Shown here: positions 8,821 through 18,158 of the stretch, piece after piece
How positions within the stretch are numbered: the stretch's first letter is position 1
Layout of the letters: each line of letters begins with the position of its first letter
From: Chitinophaga nivalis
Lineage (GTDB): Bacteria; Bacteroidota; Bacteroidia; Chitinophagales; Chitinophagaceae
Direction of reading: 5' to 3'
Assembly: GCF_025989125.1 (NCBI RefSeq)
Contig: NZ_JAPDNR010000001.1
Span: forward strand, 910,203 to 974,202
Length of the DNA stretch: 64,000 bases
Program-made: the position numbers and the translations under genes
Notes under the pieces: model-generated
What the model was told of the DNA's origin: nothing
Databases searched by the model: none
Seen by the model: the letters and a program-made list of their open reading frames with translations, nothing else

Positions 8821-9996
8821 ATGAAGTTGAATGGATTCAACAAAGTCCTGGCGGGCGCCGGGCTGGTAATTGTCATGGCGGGCTGCTCGTCTAAAAAAGA
8901 CAATGTAACTGTTACAGAACCTACTACTGTAGAACAAGACAAGAAAAGCATCACTGACACCAGAAATCTGCTGTTTAACTGTGTGAAGAACATCAAAGAC
9001 GGACAACTGATCCAATCTTTGATCAACACGGCCGGTTTAAAGAACGGTGACTTCGGAAATGAAGACTGGCTGAACAGCATTACGGATGCGCTGGACGTGT
9101 CCTTTAATTACTTTGAACTGGAAGAAGGCGGCCGTTTTAATTATGCCCGGTTTGCTGGTAACTATAACTGGGACGCCGCTACGAAAAAGTTTATCAAAAC
9201 AGCCGCTGCTGACATCACCGTTAGTTTTCCATCTTCCCCTACCGGCACTACAAATAACTATGTAGTGAAAATGTCGACCTACAAAGACGGTAAGTACCAG
9301 GTGAATATGAAGGATGTATACCTGCCTACTGCAGTGAAAGCCACCTGCACCAAAGACGGGCAAACCATCCTGTCGCTCGACCTGGCAGCTGTGTTCAGCA
9401 ATGGTAGTTTCCCCATTCCGCAAAGTATTGTGCTGAACCTCGGTCTGATGCCACACAACTACCTGATTAAAGTAAACAAGATTACCAACACCCAGTTTAA
9501 TGTGGTTACAGAACTGCAATCCGGTTCTGATTGTGTAACTGCACTGAATGCGAAAGTTACTTTCGCCAACGAAGACTATAATAACCTGGAACTGTCAGAA
9601 GACCTGCAGGCGGTAGAAGGCACGATCAGCAAAGGTGATTTATCGCTGCAAGGTTCCTGGAATGCTGCTGCTTACTATAAATTATCCGGTCATAAAGCAG
9701 AAGATATCAACGGTACTTTCGCCCTGAATACCTTTTCCAAAGAACAGAAAATTGGTGAATTGAAACTGAAAAATATCAATAACCACAATGAACTGGTGAT
9801 CTTCTATAAAGACCAGACATCAGAGGCGTTTAATGTTTATACAGATCCTTTTATAGCAGATCTTAAAACAATGCTGAAACCTTATTTCGGTTCAGATATA
9901 GAAAACTGGTTCGAGCGTACTGCCCAATCCAATGGCAGTTTCTCCAAAAAAATCACCCGACTTAAAACCAGGCTGAGTGAGTGGATCAATAAATAA
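8821..9996 (+). CDS. Hypothetical lipoprotein
   Basis: A 391-residue predicted lipoprotein. The start at 8821 puts a standard signal peptide (MKLNGFNKVLAGAGLVIVMA) before the lipobox cysteine GCSS; a start 21 codons upstream would bury it. The mature part is polar, rich in Asn, Lys and beta-type alternation (for example DITVSFPSSPTG, ELKLKNINNHNELVIFYKD), with no motif I recognise. It probably sits on the outer membrane facing the periplasm or the cell surface. Its end overlaps by 20 bases the beta-barrel gene that follows, so the two are coupled and may act together. Confidence 0.7.
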   Translation: MKLNGFNKVLAGAGLVIVMAGCSSKKDNVTVTEPTTVEQDKKSITDTRNLLFNCVKNIKDGQLIQSLINTAGLKNGDFGNEDWLNSITDALDVSFNYFELEEGGRFNYARFAGNYNWDAATKKFIKTAAADITVSFPSSPTGTTNNYVVKMSTYKDGKYQVNMKDVYLPTAVKATCTKDGQTILSLDLAAVFSNGSFPIPQSIVLNLGLMPHNYLIKVNKITNTQFNVVTELQSGSDCVTALNAKVTFANEDYNNLELSEDLQAVEGTISKGDLSLQGSWNAAAYYKLSGHKAEDINGTFALNTFSKEQKIGELKLKNINNHNELVIFYKDQTSEAFNVYTDPFIADLKTMLKPYFGSDIENWFERTAQSNGSFSKKITRLKTRLSEWINK

Positions 9997-10570
9997 GCGA
10001 AGCAAATTTATCATCACAGCGATACTGACTTTGTGCAGTATCGCTGTTTTTGCCCAGGACAGTATTGCGCCCCGATACCGCTATCAGCATGAATTGGGCA
10101 TCGATGTGGCGAATATTCTCACCTTCCTGAAAAAGAACCAGCAGTCCTATATGGCCAACTACAAATGGCACTATCGGCAAAATCGTGCAGTGCGGGTAGG
10201 TTTAAACCTGGAGCTCAGTAACCAGCAATCGGAAGGAGTATACCCTGATGTGCGGGTAGGACATCAATGGGGCTATATCACAGACAACTGGATGTTATAT
10301 GGAGGGGCAGATGCCTCCGTGGCTTACAACGCCCCGCAATTCCTTAAAAACACCCTGTGGCGTTATGGGTTAAGCCCCGTGGTAGGTGTACAGTATTATT
10401 TCAATAAACATATTTCACTGTCTACAGAAATTAGCCTCAACTGTTACTATTATATTCCCCGGGAGCCCGACTCTTTCGATCCTGCAGCTAACAAACCCTT
10501 TTACCGGGTAAAGATCGGATCAGTGGGTATGTTGATGATTAACTATCACTTTGGGAAAAAGAAAAAATAA
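9977..10570 (+). CDS. Outer-membrane beta-barrel protein, GTG start
   Basis: A 197-residue secreted protein. No ATG is available near the start, so GTG at 9977, inside the preceding gene, is the likely start; it gives a signal peptide ending SIAVFAQ. The mature chain alternates aromatic and polar residues in strands (NWMLYGGADASVAYNAP, VVGVQYYFNKHISLSTEISL) and ends in a strand plus FGKKKK, which fits a small eight-stranded barrel. The 20-base overlap with the lipoprotein gene suggests translational coupling. Function unknown. Confidence 0.75.
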   Translation: MSGSINKRSKFIITAILTLCSIAVFAQDSIAPRYRYQHELGIDVANILTFLKKNQQSYMANYKWHYRQNRAVRVGLNLELSNQQSEGVYPDVRVGHQWGYITDNWMLYGGADASVAYNAPQFLKNTLWRYGLSPVVGVQYYFNKHISLSTEISLNCYYYIPREPDSFDPAANKPFYRVKIGSVGMLMINYHFGKKKK

Positions 10571-10622
10571 TTACCGCTGCCATGACTGACCAGATCAGTC
10601 TGGCAGCAGCATGATACTACCG

Positions 10623-10659
10623 GAACCGGCGATGACCTGCGCATTGCCGGTTCTTTTTT
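10623..10659 (+). terminator. Intrinsic terminator after the lipoprotein/barrel pair
   Basis: GAACCGGC pairs with GCCGGTTC across a 15-base loop, followed directly by six T. A second hairpin (GCTGCCA with TGGCAGC) lies just upstream at about 10575-10608. Confidence 0.85.
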
Positions 10660-10817
10660 ATGCGGGATACCGTACTACCGGCGTTCATTTTTTGCATATA
10701 CCCTTCAGATTCTGCATGGTTCTCCCCTCCACCACTCCCCTGCTATTTTTTGAATTATAAGTTTATTTTGTTGATATACAGTTAGTTATGTTGTTTTTGT
10801 TTTGTTGTCTGGCATGC

Positions 10818-10833
10818 TGGCACTTCGCTGGCA
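10818..10833 (+). promoter_or_regulatory. Candidate sigma-54 promoter of the kdp operon
   Basis: TGGCAC, five bases, then TGGCA: GG and GC are separated by exactly 10 bases, as required for the -24/-12 elements (consensus TGGCAC-N5-TTGCA, one mismatch). It ends 32 bases before the first start codon of the operon. A further TGGCA copy lies just upstream (10810-10814). The spacing is seen in the sequence; use by sigma-54 is inferred. Confidence 0.55.
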
Positions 10834-10865
10834 TATAGCTCTTTGTATCAAACATCTGATATTGT

Positions 10866-11207
10866 ATGCTACCAGACTCGAAAATACCCCAGTTAATAGG
10901 TTTGCAGATTCCGGGATTAACATTTCCCATGGAGCAATTTCCTACCAAAGGAACCATCTGTAAAGTCATTCACCTGTTTGCCGATTATACCGGCAGCATG
11001 ATCCGGAACGAACAATTACAGGAAGTAAGACGTTGTTTTACTATCGCCGGGGTATTATATCATAATGGCAGTAATGTGCTGCGTAATGCGATTGAAAGCG
11101 TGTTTGTATACGCTTTGTCTCCCCTCCTGCATAAGGAACATAGCGCATTGCTGCCGGCGGCACTCAGAAACTTACGTATTCAACATTTACAATCCATAGC
11201 TATTTAA
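10866..11207 (+). CDS. Small conserved protein of the kdp locus (DUF7674-like)
   Basis: A 113-residue soluble protein without signal or membrane segments. It resembles a family found beside kdp genes in Bacteroidota; I recall the pattern of ADYT in the first half followed by a helix with V..CF..A and a conserved NAIE.VFVY segment (here NAIESVFVYALS near residue 80), listed as DUF7674, but this is from memory. It is the first gene after the putative sigma-54 promoter and is followed 10 bases later by a tiny membrane ORF and kdpF, so it is likely cotranscribed. It may regulate or assemble the pump; no function is established from sequence. Confidence 0.65.
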   Translation: MLPDSKIPQLIGLQIPGLTFPMEQFPTKGTICKVIHLFADYTGSMIRNEQLQEVRRCFTIAGVLYHNGSNVLRNAIESVFVYALSPLLHKEHSALLPAALRNLRIQHLQSIAI

Positions 11208-11217
11208 ACTTTTTTTT

Positions 11218-11304
11218 ATGATGATGACCGTACTATTAGTGCTGGCAGGGCTAGCCTGTTTTGCACTGTTCTTCAAATCTGTCGACTACTTTGAAAAGAT
11301 CTAA
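11218..11304 (+). CDS. 28-residue membrane peptide upstream of kdpF
   Basis: A short ORF starting at three consecutive ATG codons. It encodes one hydrophobic helix (VLLVLAGLACFALFFK) and an acidic-aromatic tail, SVDYFEKI. It lies 10 bases after the preceding gene and 15 bases before kdpF, in the same direction. Its size and single helix are like KdpF, but the tail differs from KdpF's KPEKF-type ending, so it is a second, distinct mini-subunit candidate. Single-helix peptides of this kind would be missed by standard gene callers. Confidence 0.6.
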   Translation: MMMTVLLVLAGLACFALFFKSVDYFEKI

Positions 11305-11319
11305 TAAATCATTACCACT

Positions 11320-11397
11320 ATGACCGCATTATTTGTGCTATCAATCCTGGTGTTCGGCTACATGATTTATGTGCTGCTGAAACCGGAAAAATTCTGA
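11320..11397 (+). CDS. kdpF: KdpF, small subunit of the potassium-transporting ATPase
   Basis: A 25-residue single-helix protein (MTALFVLSILVFGYMIYVLL then KPEKF). KdpF is a peripheral stabilising subunit of the KdpFABC complex in the inner membrane. Its length, hydrophobic helix, the Y-x-x-x-x-L-K-P-E ending and the position 56 bases before kdpA all fit. Confidence 0.85.
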   Translation: MTALFVLSILVFGYMIYVLLKPEKF

Positions 11398-11453
11398 CCG
11401 GAGGGAATATTACTCCTACGCCTATACGAAAAGATTTATAACTAACTATAGAA

Positions 11454-13166
11454 ATGACAACAGAACTTTTGGGCGTTATAGCCACCTATGGACTAACGCT
11501 GCTACTGGCCTGGCCACTGGCGAGATACATTGTAAAAGTATTCAGGGGAGAGCGTACCTGGTCTGATTTTATGGCGCCGCTGGAACGCCTCTTCTTTAAA
11601 ATATCCGGTATCAATCCCCGCGAGGAGATGAACTGGAAACAGCACCTGAAAGCATTGCTCACCATCAACATGGTATGGTTTGTATATGCTTTTTTTGCCC
11701 TGATGTTTCAGGATAAACTTCCCCTGAATCCGGATGGCAACCCGGGCCAGTCTGCTGATCTGGCTTTTAATACGGCCATCAGCTTTGTCGTAAACTGTAA
11801 CCTGCAGCACTACTCCGGCGAAACCGGTGTGACTTATTTTACCCAGCTCTTTGTACTGGCCTTCCTGCAGTTTGTAAGTGCCGCTACCGGTATTGCCGCA
11901 CTCATCGTAGTGTTTAAGGCAATGAAAGAGAAAACAACTACCCAGCTGGGTAACTTCTGGGAGATTTTCCTGAAAACCATTACCCGTATTCTGTTGCCGA
12001 TTGCGATTGTGATCGGGATCATATTCGTGTTCAATGGTATGCCAGCCAGCTTTGAAGGAAAAGATACGATTGTAACCATGCAGGGTGATACCGTAAATGT
12101 TTCCCGTGGCCCTGCTGCCGGCTTCGTAGCCATCAAACACCTGGGTACCAACGGTGGTGGCTTCTTTGGCGCCAACTCCGCTCACCCGCTGGAAAATACC
12201 AACTATGTTACCTGGATGACCGAAATGGTAGCACAGGTACTGATTCCTATCGCGGTTGTATTTGCATTGGGTATGTTTATCAACCGCAGAAAATTTGCGA
12301 TGGTGATGTTTGGTATTATGACCATCGGGATGTTATGTCTGCTGATTCCGTCTATGAACTGGGAAATGAATGGTAACCCGGCTATTGCCCACATGGGTAT
12401 TCAGCAGGCTACCGGCTCCATGGAAGGGAAGGAAGTACGGTTTGGTGCAGCGGCTACCGGTTATTGGAGTACTGTTACCACCATTATCTCCACCGGTTCT
12501 GTATGTGGCTGGCACGACAGTACCATGCCGATGACCGGTATGATGCAACTCCTGGGTATGATGCTGAACTGTTTCTACGGTGGTTGCGGTGTAGGTATCC
12601 TTAACTATTACATCTTCATTATTATAGCCGTATTCATCTCCGGCCTGATGGTAGGTCGTACGCCTGAATTTATGGGGCATAAGCTGGAAGCCCGGGAAGT
12701 AAAGATCGCGGCCTTTATTACGCTGCTGTCGCCCTTCCTGATCCTGGCAGGTACCGCCCTGTCATCCTGGGTACTGTCGCACCATCCGGATATGAACTGG
12801 GCAGTAAAGCCTTCTGCATGGCTCAATAACCCGGGATATCACGGATTTTCCGAAATGCTGTATGAATATACTTCTGCCAACGCGAACAACGGTTCCGGTT
12901 TTGAAGGGCTGGGAGATGGTAACATATTCTGGAACGTATCCACCGGCTTTGTGCTGATCCTGGGCAGGTTCCTGCCTATTATAGGACCCGTTGCCATAGC
13001 TGGTCTGATGGCGTCTAAAAAATATGTACCTGAATCTGCCGGTACCTTAAAAACAGACTCCATCACCTTTGGCGCCATGACATTTGCCGTGATCATTATT
13101 CTGACTGCACTGTCTTATTTCCCGGCGCTGGCATTAGGCCCGATCGCAGAGTATTTTTCCCTGTAA
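11454..13166 (+). CDS. kdpA: KdpA, potassium-binding channel-like subunit
   Basis: A 570-residue inner-membrane protein of normal family length. KdpA binds and passes K+ in the KdpFABC pump and belongs to the superfamily of K+ transporters with four pore loops. Selectivity-filter segments are visible, including the strongly conserved TNGGGFFGANSAHP near residue 235 and the GGCGVGILNY stretch. About ten hydrophobic segments are distributed along the chain. It is followed 19 bases later by kdpB in the same operon. Nothing is truncated. Confidence 0.98.
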   Translation: MTTELLGVIATYGLTLLLAWPLARYIVKVFRGERTWSDFMAPLERLFFKISGINPREEMNWKQHLKALLTINMVWFVYAFFALMFQDKLPLNPDGNPGQSADLAFNTAISFVVNCNLQHYSGETGVTYFTQLFVLAFLQFVSAATGIAALIVVFKAMKEKTTTQLGNFWEIFLKTITRILLPIAIVIGIIFVFNGMPASFEGKDTIVTMQGDTVNVSRGPAAGFVAIKHLGTNGGGFFGANSAHPLENTNYVTWMTEMVAQVLIPIAVVFALGMFINRRKFAMVMFGIMTIGMLCLLIPSMNWEMNGNPAIAHMGIQQATGSMEGKEVRFGAAATGYWSTVTTIISTGSVCGWHDSTMPMTGMMQLLGMMLNCFYGGCGVGILNYYIFIIIAVFISGLMVGRTPEFMGHKLEAREVKIAAFITLLSPFLILAGTALSSWVLSHHPDMNWAVKPSAWLNNPGYHGFSEMLYEYTSANANNGSGFEGLGDGNIFWNVSTGFVLILGRFLPIIGPVAIAGLMASKKYVPESAGTLKTDSITFGAMTFAVIIILTALSYFPALALGPIAEYFSL

Positions 13167-13185
13167 TTATTAATGACTTACTACA

Positions 13186-15231
13186 ATGAAGAATGATAAT
13201 AAATTGTTTCCGCAGGAGCTGGTGAGGGAAAGCCTGAAACAATCCTTCGTGAAACTGCATCCGAAACTGATGATCAAAAACCCGGTAATGTTTACCGTGG
13301 AAATAGGCACTGCTGTTATGCTGGTAGTAGCCATGTATTCTCTCTTTACCAAAAATACAGATCAGGGCAGCCCGGCTTATAATATAGCCGTATTTGCAAT
13401 CCTCTTCCTCACCGTATTGTTTGCCAACTTTGCAGAAGCAATTGCAGAAGCACGTGGTAAAGCGCAGGCAGAGAGCTTACGTAAAACAAGAGAAGAAACC
13501 CCTGCCAAAAAAGTAGAGCTGGTAGGTGAAATCTTCACCAATGAAGTGAAAATAGTTTCTTCTGCTTCCCTGCGGAAAGGTGATATTTTCGTATGTGATC
13601 CGGGAGATATTATTCCGGCAGACGGAGAAATCGTGCAAGGCCTGGCCAGTATCGACGAATCAGCTATCACCGGTGAAAGTGCACCGGTGATCCGCGAAGC
13701 GGGCGGCGATAAATCGAGTGTGGTAGGCGGTACCAAAGTATTGTCTGATCATATCAAAGTACGGGTAAGTACAGAGCCGGGTGAATCTTTCCTCGACAAA
13801 ATGATTGCCCTGGTAGAAGGCGCCAGCCGCCAGAAAACGCCGAATGAAATTGCATTGACCATTCTGCTGGCCAGCTTTACCCTCATCTTTATCATTGTGT
13901 GCGTAACGCTGAAACCTTTTGCAGACTATGCACAGACACCTATTACCATTGCGGCCTTCATCTCTTTGTTTGTATGTCTGATACCTACTACCATCGGTGG
14001 TTTGTTGTCTGCCATCGGGATTGCCGGTATGGACCGTGCACTGCGGGCCAATGTGATTACCAAATCGGGTAAAGCAGTGGAAACAGCCGGTGATATTGAT
14101 GTGCTGTTACTGGATAAAACCGGTACCATCACCATCGGTAACCGTAAAGCCACCAACTTCTATGCGACCAATGGTGTAGACAGGGAAGCCTTTATCCGCC
14201 TTTGTGCCCTCAGCTCTCTGGCGGATGAAACACCGGAAGGGAAGTCGATTGTAGAACTGGCCGGTAAAGATATCGTCAGCCAGTTATCTACCAACGGTGC
14301 TACACTTGTGAAATTTACTGCCGAAACGCGTAGCAGCGGTATCGATACACCCGATGGCAGCCGTATCCGTAAAGGGGCCTACGATGCAATCAAACGATTG
14401 ACAGAAAAAGAAGGATTTCAATTCCCGCAGGAAACGCTGGCAAAAGTAGAAGCTATTTCCAATGATGGCGGTACGCCACTGGTAGTAGCCCTCAACAGCA
14501 AAGTACAGGGCGTAATTGAACTGCAGGATATTATCAAACCCGGTATCAGCGAACGTTTCGACCGTCTGCGTAAAATGGGCGTGAAAACCGTTATGGTGAC
14601 CGGTGATAACCCGCTCACGGCTAAATACATTGCCAACAAAGCCGGTGTGGATGATTTTATTGCGGAAGCCAAGCCGGAAGATAAGATGACCTACATCCGC
14701 AAAGAACAAAACGAAGGCAGACTGGTAGCCATGATGGGTGATGGTACCAACGACGCCCCTGCCCTTGCACAGGCTGATGTAGGCGTAGCCATGAACAGCG
14801 GTACACAGGCGGCAAAAGAAGCCGGCAACATGGTGGACCTGGACAATGATCCTACCAAACTGATTGAAATCGTGGAGATCGGAAAACAGTTGCTCATGAC
14901 CCGTGGTACACTGACCACCTTCTCCATCGCGAATGATGTGGCCAAGTATTTTGCTATCGTACCTGCTTTGTTTGTGGCTTCTATTCCGGCTTTACAAAGC
15001 ATCAACATCATGAAGCTGCATAGCCCGGAATCTGCGATCCTAAGTGCGGTGATATTCAACGCCATCATTATCCCGATGCTGATTCCGCTGGCATTACGCG
15101 GTGTAGCCTACAAGCCGATCGGCGCCAGTGCCCTGCTGCGCAGAAACCTGTTCATCTATGGCCTGGGTGGTATTGTGGCGCCTTTTATTGGTATCAAGCT
15201 GATTGATATGCTGATCGCGCTTTTCCTGTAA
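13186..15231 (+). CDS. kdpB: KdpB, P-type ATPase subunit
   Basis: A 681-residue catalytic subunit of the K+ pump in the inner membrane. P-type ATPase landmarks appear in order: actuator motif AITGESAPV, phosphorylation site DKTGTIT (aspartate at residue 310), the nucleotide-binding KGA region, VMVTGDNPLTA, and the hinge MMGDGTNDAPALAQADVGVA. Membrane helices flank these domains. Length and order are normal. kdpC starts 26 bases after the stop. Confidence 0.98.
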   Translation: MKNDNKLFPQELVRESLKQSFVKLHPKLMIKNPVMFTVEIGTAVMLVVAMYSLFTKNTDQGSPAYNIAVFAILFLTVLFANFAEAIAEARGKAQAESLRKTREETPAKKVELVGEIFTNEVKIVSSASLRKGDIFVCDPGDIIPADGEIVQGLASIDESAITGESAPVIREAGGDKSSVVGGTKVLSDHIKVRVSTEPGESFLDKMIALVEGASRQKTPNEIALTILLASFTLIFIIVCVTLKPFADYAQTPITIAAFISLFVCLIPTTIGGLLSAIGIAGMDRALRANVITKSGKAVETAGDIDVLLLDKTGTITIGNRKATNFYATNGVDREAFIRLCALSSLADETPEGKSIVELAGKDIVSQLSTNGATLVKFTAETRSSGIDTPDGSRIRKGAYDAIKRLTEKEGFQFPQETLAKVEAISNDGGTPLVVALNSKVQGVIELQDIIKPGISERFDRLRKMGVKTVMVTGDNPLTAKYIANKAGVDDFIAEAKPEDKMTYIRKEQNEGRLVAMMGDGTNDAPALAQADVGVAMNSGTQAAKEAGNMVDLDNDPTKLIEIVEIGKQLLMTRGTLTTFSIANDVAKYFAIVPALFVASIPALQSINIMKLHSPESAILSAVIFNAIIIPMLIPLALRGVAYKPIGASALLRRNLFIYGLGGIVAPFIGIKLIDMLIALFL

Positions 15232-15257
15232 TCGTTTAACTGAAAAAAGAATTTATT

Positions 15258-15821
15258 ATGAAAAAGTATCTCTGGCCTTCTATAAAATTAACCTTGTTGC
15301 TGCTGGTATTATTGGGTGGTTTATATCCCCTGTTTCTGGCAGGTGTAGCTAAAATGGCTCCCGGAAAAGGCGGTGGGGTGAAAGTGATGCAACATGGAAA
15401 AGTGGTGGGATATGAGAATATAGCACAGAAATTTTCCGATGATAAATATTTCCAGCCACGTCCGTCTACGGTAGATTACAATGCAGCTGGTTCCGGCGGC
15501 TCCAACAAAGCAGCTGGTAACCCCGACTACCTGAAAACAGTACAGGAAAGAATTGATTCCTTCCTGGTACATAATCCGGATGTGAAAAAGGCAGATATTC
15601 CAGCGGAACTGGTGACTGCTTCTGCCAGTGGTCTTGATCCACACCTGACTCCCTATGCAGCAATAGTACAGGTACCTCGTATTGCGAAAATAAGAGGCCT
15701 GGATGCCGATAAGGTAAAACAACTGGTAGCGGCACAAGCCACTGCGCCGGTACTGGGATTGTTCGGACCTGCTACCGTGAATGTTTTAAAACTGAATGTG
15801 GCATTGGATGAGTTGAAATAA
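15258..15821 (+). CDS. kdpC: KdpC, potassium-transporting ATPase chaperone subunit
   Basis: A 187-residue subunit with one N-terminal membrane helix (LTLLLLVLLGGLYPLFLAGV) and a periplasmic domain. Typical KdpC elements are present: FSDDKYFQPRPSTVDYNAA, GGSNKAAGNPDYL and the ending ASGLDPHLTPYAAIVQVPRIAK. It stabilises KdpAB and promotes K+ binding. Last pump gene before the porin of the same operon. Confidence 0.97.
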   Translation: MKKYLWPSIKLTLLLLVLLGGLYPLFLAGVAKMAPGKGGGVKVMQHGKVVGYENIAQKFSDDKYFQPRPSTVDYNAAGSGGSNKAAGNPDYLKTVQERIDSFLVHNPDVKKADIPAELVTASASGLDPHLTPYAAIVQVPRIAKIRGLDADKVKQLVAAQATAPVLGLFGPATVNVLKLNVALDELK

Positions 15822-15941
15822 AGCCGTCCTCTTATTCCTTTGACCTATGCCTATCTGATTGAAAACCCTGTTGCTGGCAGCCTGCAAGTGGCGGGCTGCC
15901 CATGATCACTGAACCACCTGTCTTAAAAGTCTACTTACAAA

Positions 15942-17024
15942 ATGAAGAAAATTTTATTGCTCGCCGGTGCGCTGGCAGCTGCTATTACTATGCTTGCACA
16001 GGATGTGCCCACCAAAGAAAAAGAGAAGGGGAAATTAACTGTTTCCGGATATGCGGAGGCCTATTACAGTTATGATCTGAACAAGCCGGAGAATCACCTG
16101 AAACCAGGATTTCTATACAACTTCAATCGCCACAATGAGCTGAACCTGAACCTGGGTCTGGTTAAAGCGGCCTATACTTCCGACCGGGTACGGGCCAACG
16201 TAGGCCTGATGGCCGGCACCTATGCCCAATACAATATGGCGGCAGAACCGGAACTGCTGCGACATGTTTATGAAGCCAACGTAGGTGTACGGGTAGGCAA
16301 AAATGTATGGATCGATGCGGGTATTATGCCTTCTCATATCGGTTTTGAAAGCGCTATCGGTAAAGACTGTCCTACGCTGACCCGCAGCCTGATGGCAGAA
16401 AATTCTCCTTATTACGAAACCGGTGCCAAAGTAACCTGGACGCCTAATGAGAAATGGACATTTGCGGCCATGTACCTCAACGGCTGGCAACGGATTAAAA
16501 GAGTGGATGGTAACCAGACACCTAATTTCGGTACCCAGATCACCTATAAACCCAATGCAAAAATACTGCTGAACTGGAGCACCTATATTGGTAATGATAT
16601 GCCGGACAGCGTGCGCCAGATGCGTTATTTTAACAATGTTTACGGTACCTTTGGTATTACAGATAAATTCAGCCTCACAGCAGGATTGGATTATGGTCTG
16701 CAACAAAAAACAAAAGGTAAAGGCGACCTGTATAACTGGTACAGCCCGATCGTTATTGCCCGTTATGCCTTCACGAATAAATTTGCGATGGCAGGCCGCG
16801 CAGAATATTTTAACGATCAGGATGGTGTAGTGATTGCAACCGGTACTGCCAATGGTTTCCAGACAACAGGATTTTCGCTGAACCTGGATTTTACACCGGT
16901 AGACAATATGATGTTCAGGGTAGAAGGAAGGATGTTTGACGGGAAAGACAAAACATTTATGAAGGGAACGGAATTAAAAAATACCCATACCGCAATTACT
17001 GCATCTATGGCAGTATGGTTCTAA
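15942..17024 (+). CDS. Outer-membrane porin of the kdp locus (OmpL-like beta-barrel)
   Basis: A 360-residue secreted protein with signal peptide MKKILLLAGALAAAITMLAQ. The rest alternates amphipathic strands with aromatic girdles (LTVSGYAEAYYSYDLNKPEN at the start, SLNLDFTPVDNMMFRVEGR near the end) and closes with a strand ending VWF, the usual terminal phenylalanine of outer-membrane barrels. It matches the family often annotated as putative beta-barrel porin 2. It lies between kdpC and the kdpD-type gene (10 bases before it), so it probably gives K+ a way across the outer membrane when the pump is induced; that role is inferred from position. Confidence 0.85.
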   Translation: MKKILLLAGALAAAITMLAQDVPTKEKEKGKLTVSGYAEAYYSYDLNKPENHLKPGFLYNFNRHNELNLNLGLVKAAYTSDRVRANVGLMAGTYAQYNMAAEPELLRHVYEANVGVRVGKNVWIDAGIMPSHIGFESAIGKDCPTLTRSLMAENSPYYETGAKVTWTPNEKWTFAAMYLNGWQRIKRVDGNQTPNFGTQITYKPNAKILLNWSTYIGNDMPDSVRQMRYFNNVYGTFGITDKFSLTAGLDYGLQQKTKGKGDLYNWYSPIVIARYAFTNKFAMAGRAEYFNDQDGVVIATGTANGFQTTGFSLNLDFTPVDNMMFRVEGRMFDGKDKTFMKGTELKNTHTAITASMAVWF

Positions 17025-17033
17025 CCAGTTGTT

Positions 17034-18158
17034 ATGACAGATAAAGAACAATCGGTACAACATTTTCTTGACCTGGCCAACCGCGCCGGCAGAGGGAAGT
17101 TTAAGATCTATATCGGCATGAGTGCCGGCGTAGGCAAAACTTACCGGATGTTGCAGGAAATGCAGGCCATGGTCAGAAATGGTATTAATATTCAGATTGG
17201 CTACATTGAAACACATGGGCGTGCGGAAACGCACGCCCTGTTAGCTGGTTTACCCGCCATTCCCCGGAAGCAGGTTTTCTACAAAGGAAAAATGCTGGAG
17301 GAAATGGACCTTACCACCATCTTGCTGCTAAGCCCGCATTGGGTAGTGGTAGATGAACTGGCGCACAGCAATATCCCCGGTTCTAAAAATGAAAAACGCT
17401 GGCAGGATGTGGTAGACCTGTTGAATGCCGGCATCAACGTTATCTCCGCGATCAATATTCAGCATATTGAAAGCATTAACCAGGAGGTAAAAGCCATTAC
17501 CGGCGTAGAAGTACAGGAACGTGTACCCGACAGTATCCTGCAACTGGCGGATGAAGTCGTGAATATAGACCTTACGGCAGATGAACTGATTACCCGGCTG
17601 AAAGAAGGAAAGATCTATGATCAATCCAAGGTGGATATGGCCCTCCGCAATTTTTTTCAGGCAGATAAAATCCTGCAGTTACGGGAGCTGGCGCTGAAAG
17701 AAGTAGCTACGCAGGTAGAACGAAAAGTGGAAATAGAAGTGCCTCGTAGTCAGCAGATGCGGCACGAGAGCTTTCTGGCTTGTATTTCTACCAATGATGA
17801 GGTAGCGCGGAAAGTGATCCGCAAAACCGCCCGGCTGGCCGCCTATTATCATGCAGACTGGTATGTACTGTATGTACAAACGCCGCGGGAAAGTGCAGAT
17901 AAAATTGCACTGGCTGCACAACGGCATCTGATCAACAACCTGAAACTGGCAACAGAACTGGGGGCAGAAGTCATACAGGAACATCATGTGAAAATATCGG
18001 AAGCTATTATTAACACCGCCATGCAAAAACAGGTAACCACCATTTGTATGGGAAAACCACATATCAGTTTATTCCGGATCATTTTGCGTACGAATCTGTT
18101 TAACCAGTTACTGAAAACACTTTCTACCAACGATATAGACCTCATTATATTATCATGA
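17034..18158 (+). CDS. kdpD: KdpD N-terminal input protein (KdpD plus USP domains, no kinase)
   Basis: A 374-residue cytoplasmic protein equal to the N-terminal part of KdpD. The KdpD domain (first 210 residues) carries Walker A GMSAGVGKTYRML, GYIETHGRAET, and VVVDELAHSNIPGSKNEKRW. A universal-stress-protein-like domain follows (from about residue 245; ends with CMGKPHISLFRIILRTNLFN). The membrane helices and the kinase core of full KdpD are absent; they are replaced by the separate kinase whose ATG overlaps this stop codon by 4 bases (tight coupling). It should sense potassium or c-di-AMP-like signals and pass them to that kinase. Confidence 0.92.
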   Translation: MTDKEQSVQHFLDLANRAGRGKFKIYIGMSAGVGKTYRMLQEMQAMVRNGINIQIGYIETHGRAETHALLAGLPAIPRKQVFYKGKMLEEMDLTTILLLSPHWVVVDELAHSNIPGSKNEKRWQDVVDLLNAGINVISAINIQHIESINQEVKAITGVEVQERVPDSILQLADEVVNIDLTADELITRLKEGKIYDQSKVDMALRNFFQADKILQLRELALKEVATQVERKVEIEVPRSQQMRHESFLACISTNDEVARKVIRKTARLAAYYHADWYVLYVQTPRESADKIALAAQRHLINNLKLATELGAEVIQEHHVKISEAIINTAMQKQVTTICMGKPHISLFRIILRTNLFNQLLKTLSTNDIDLIILS

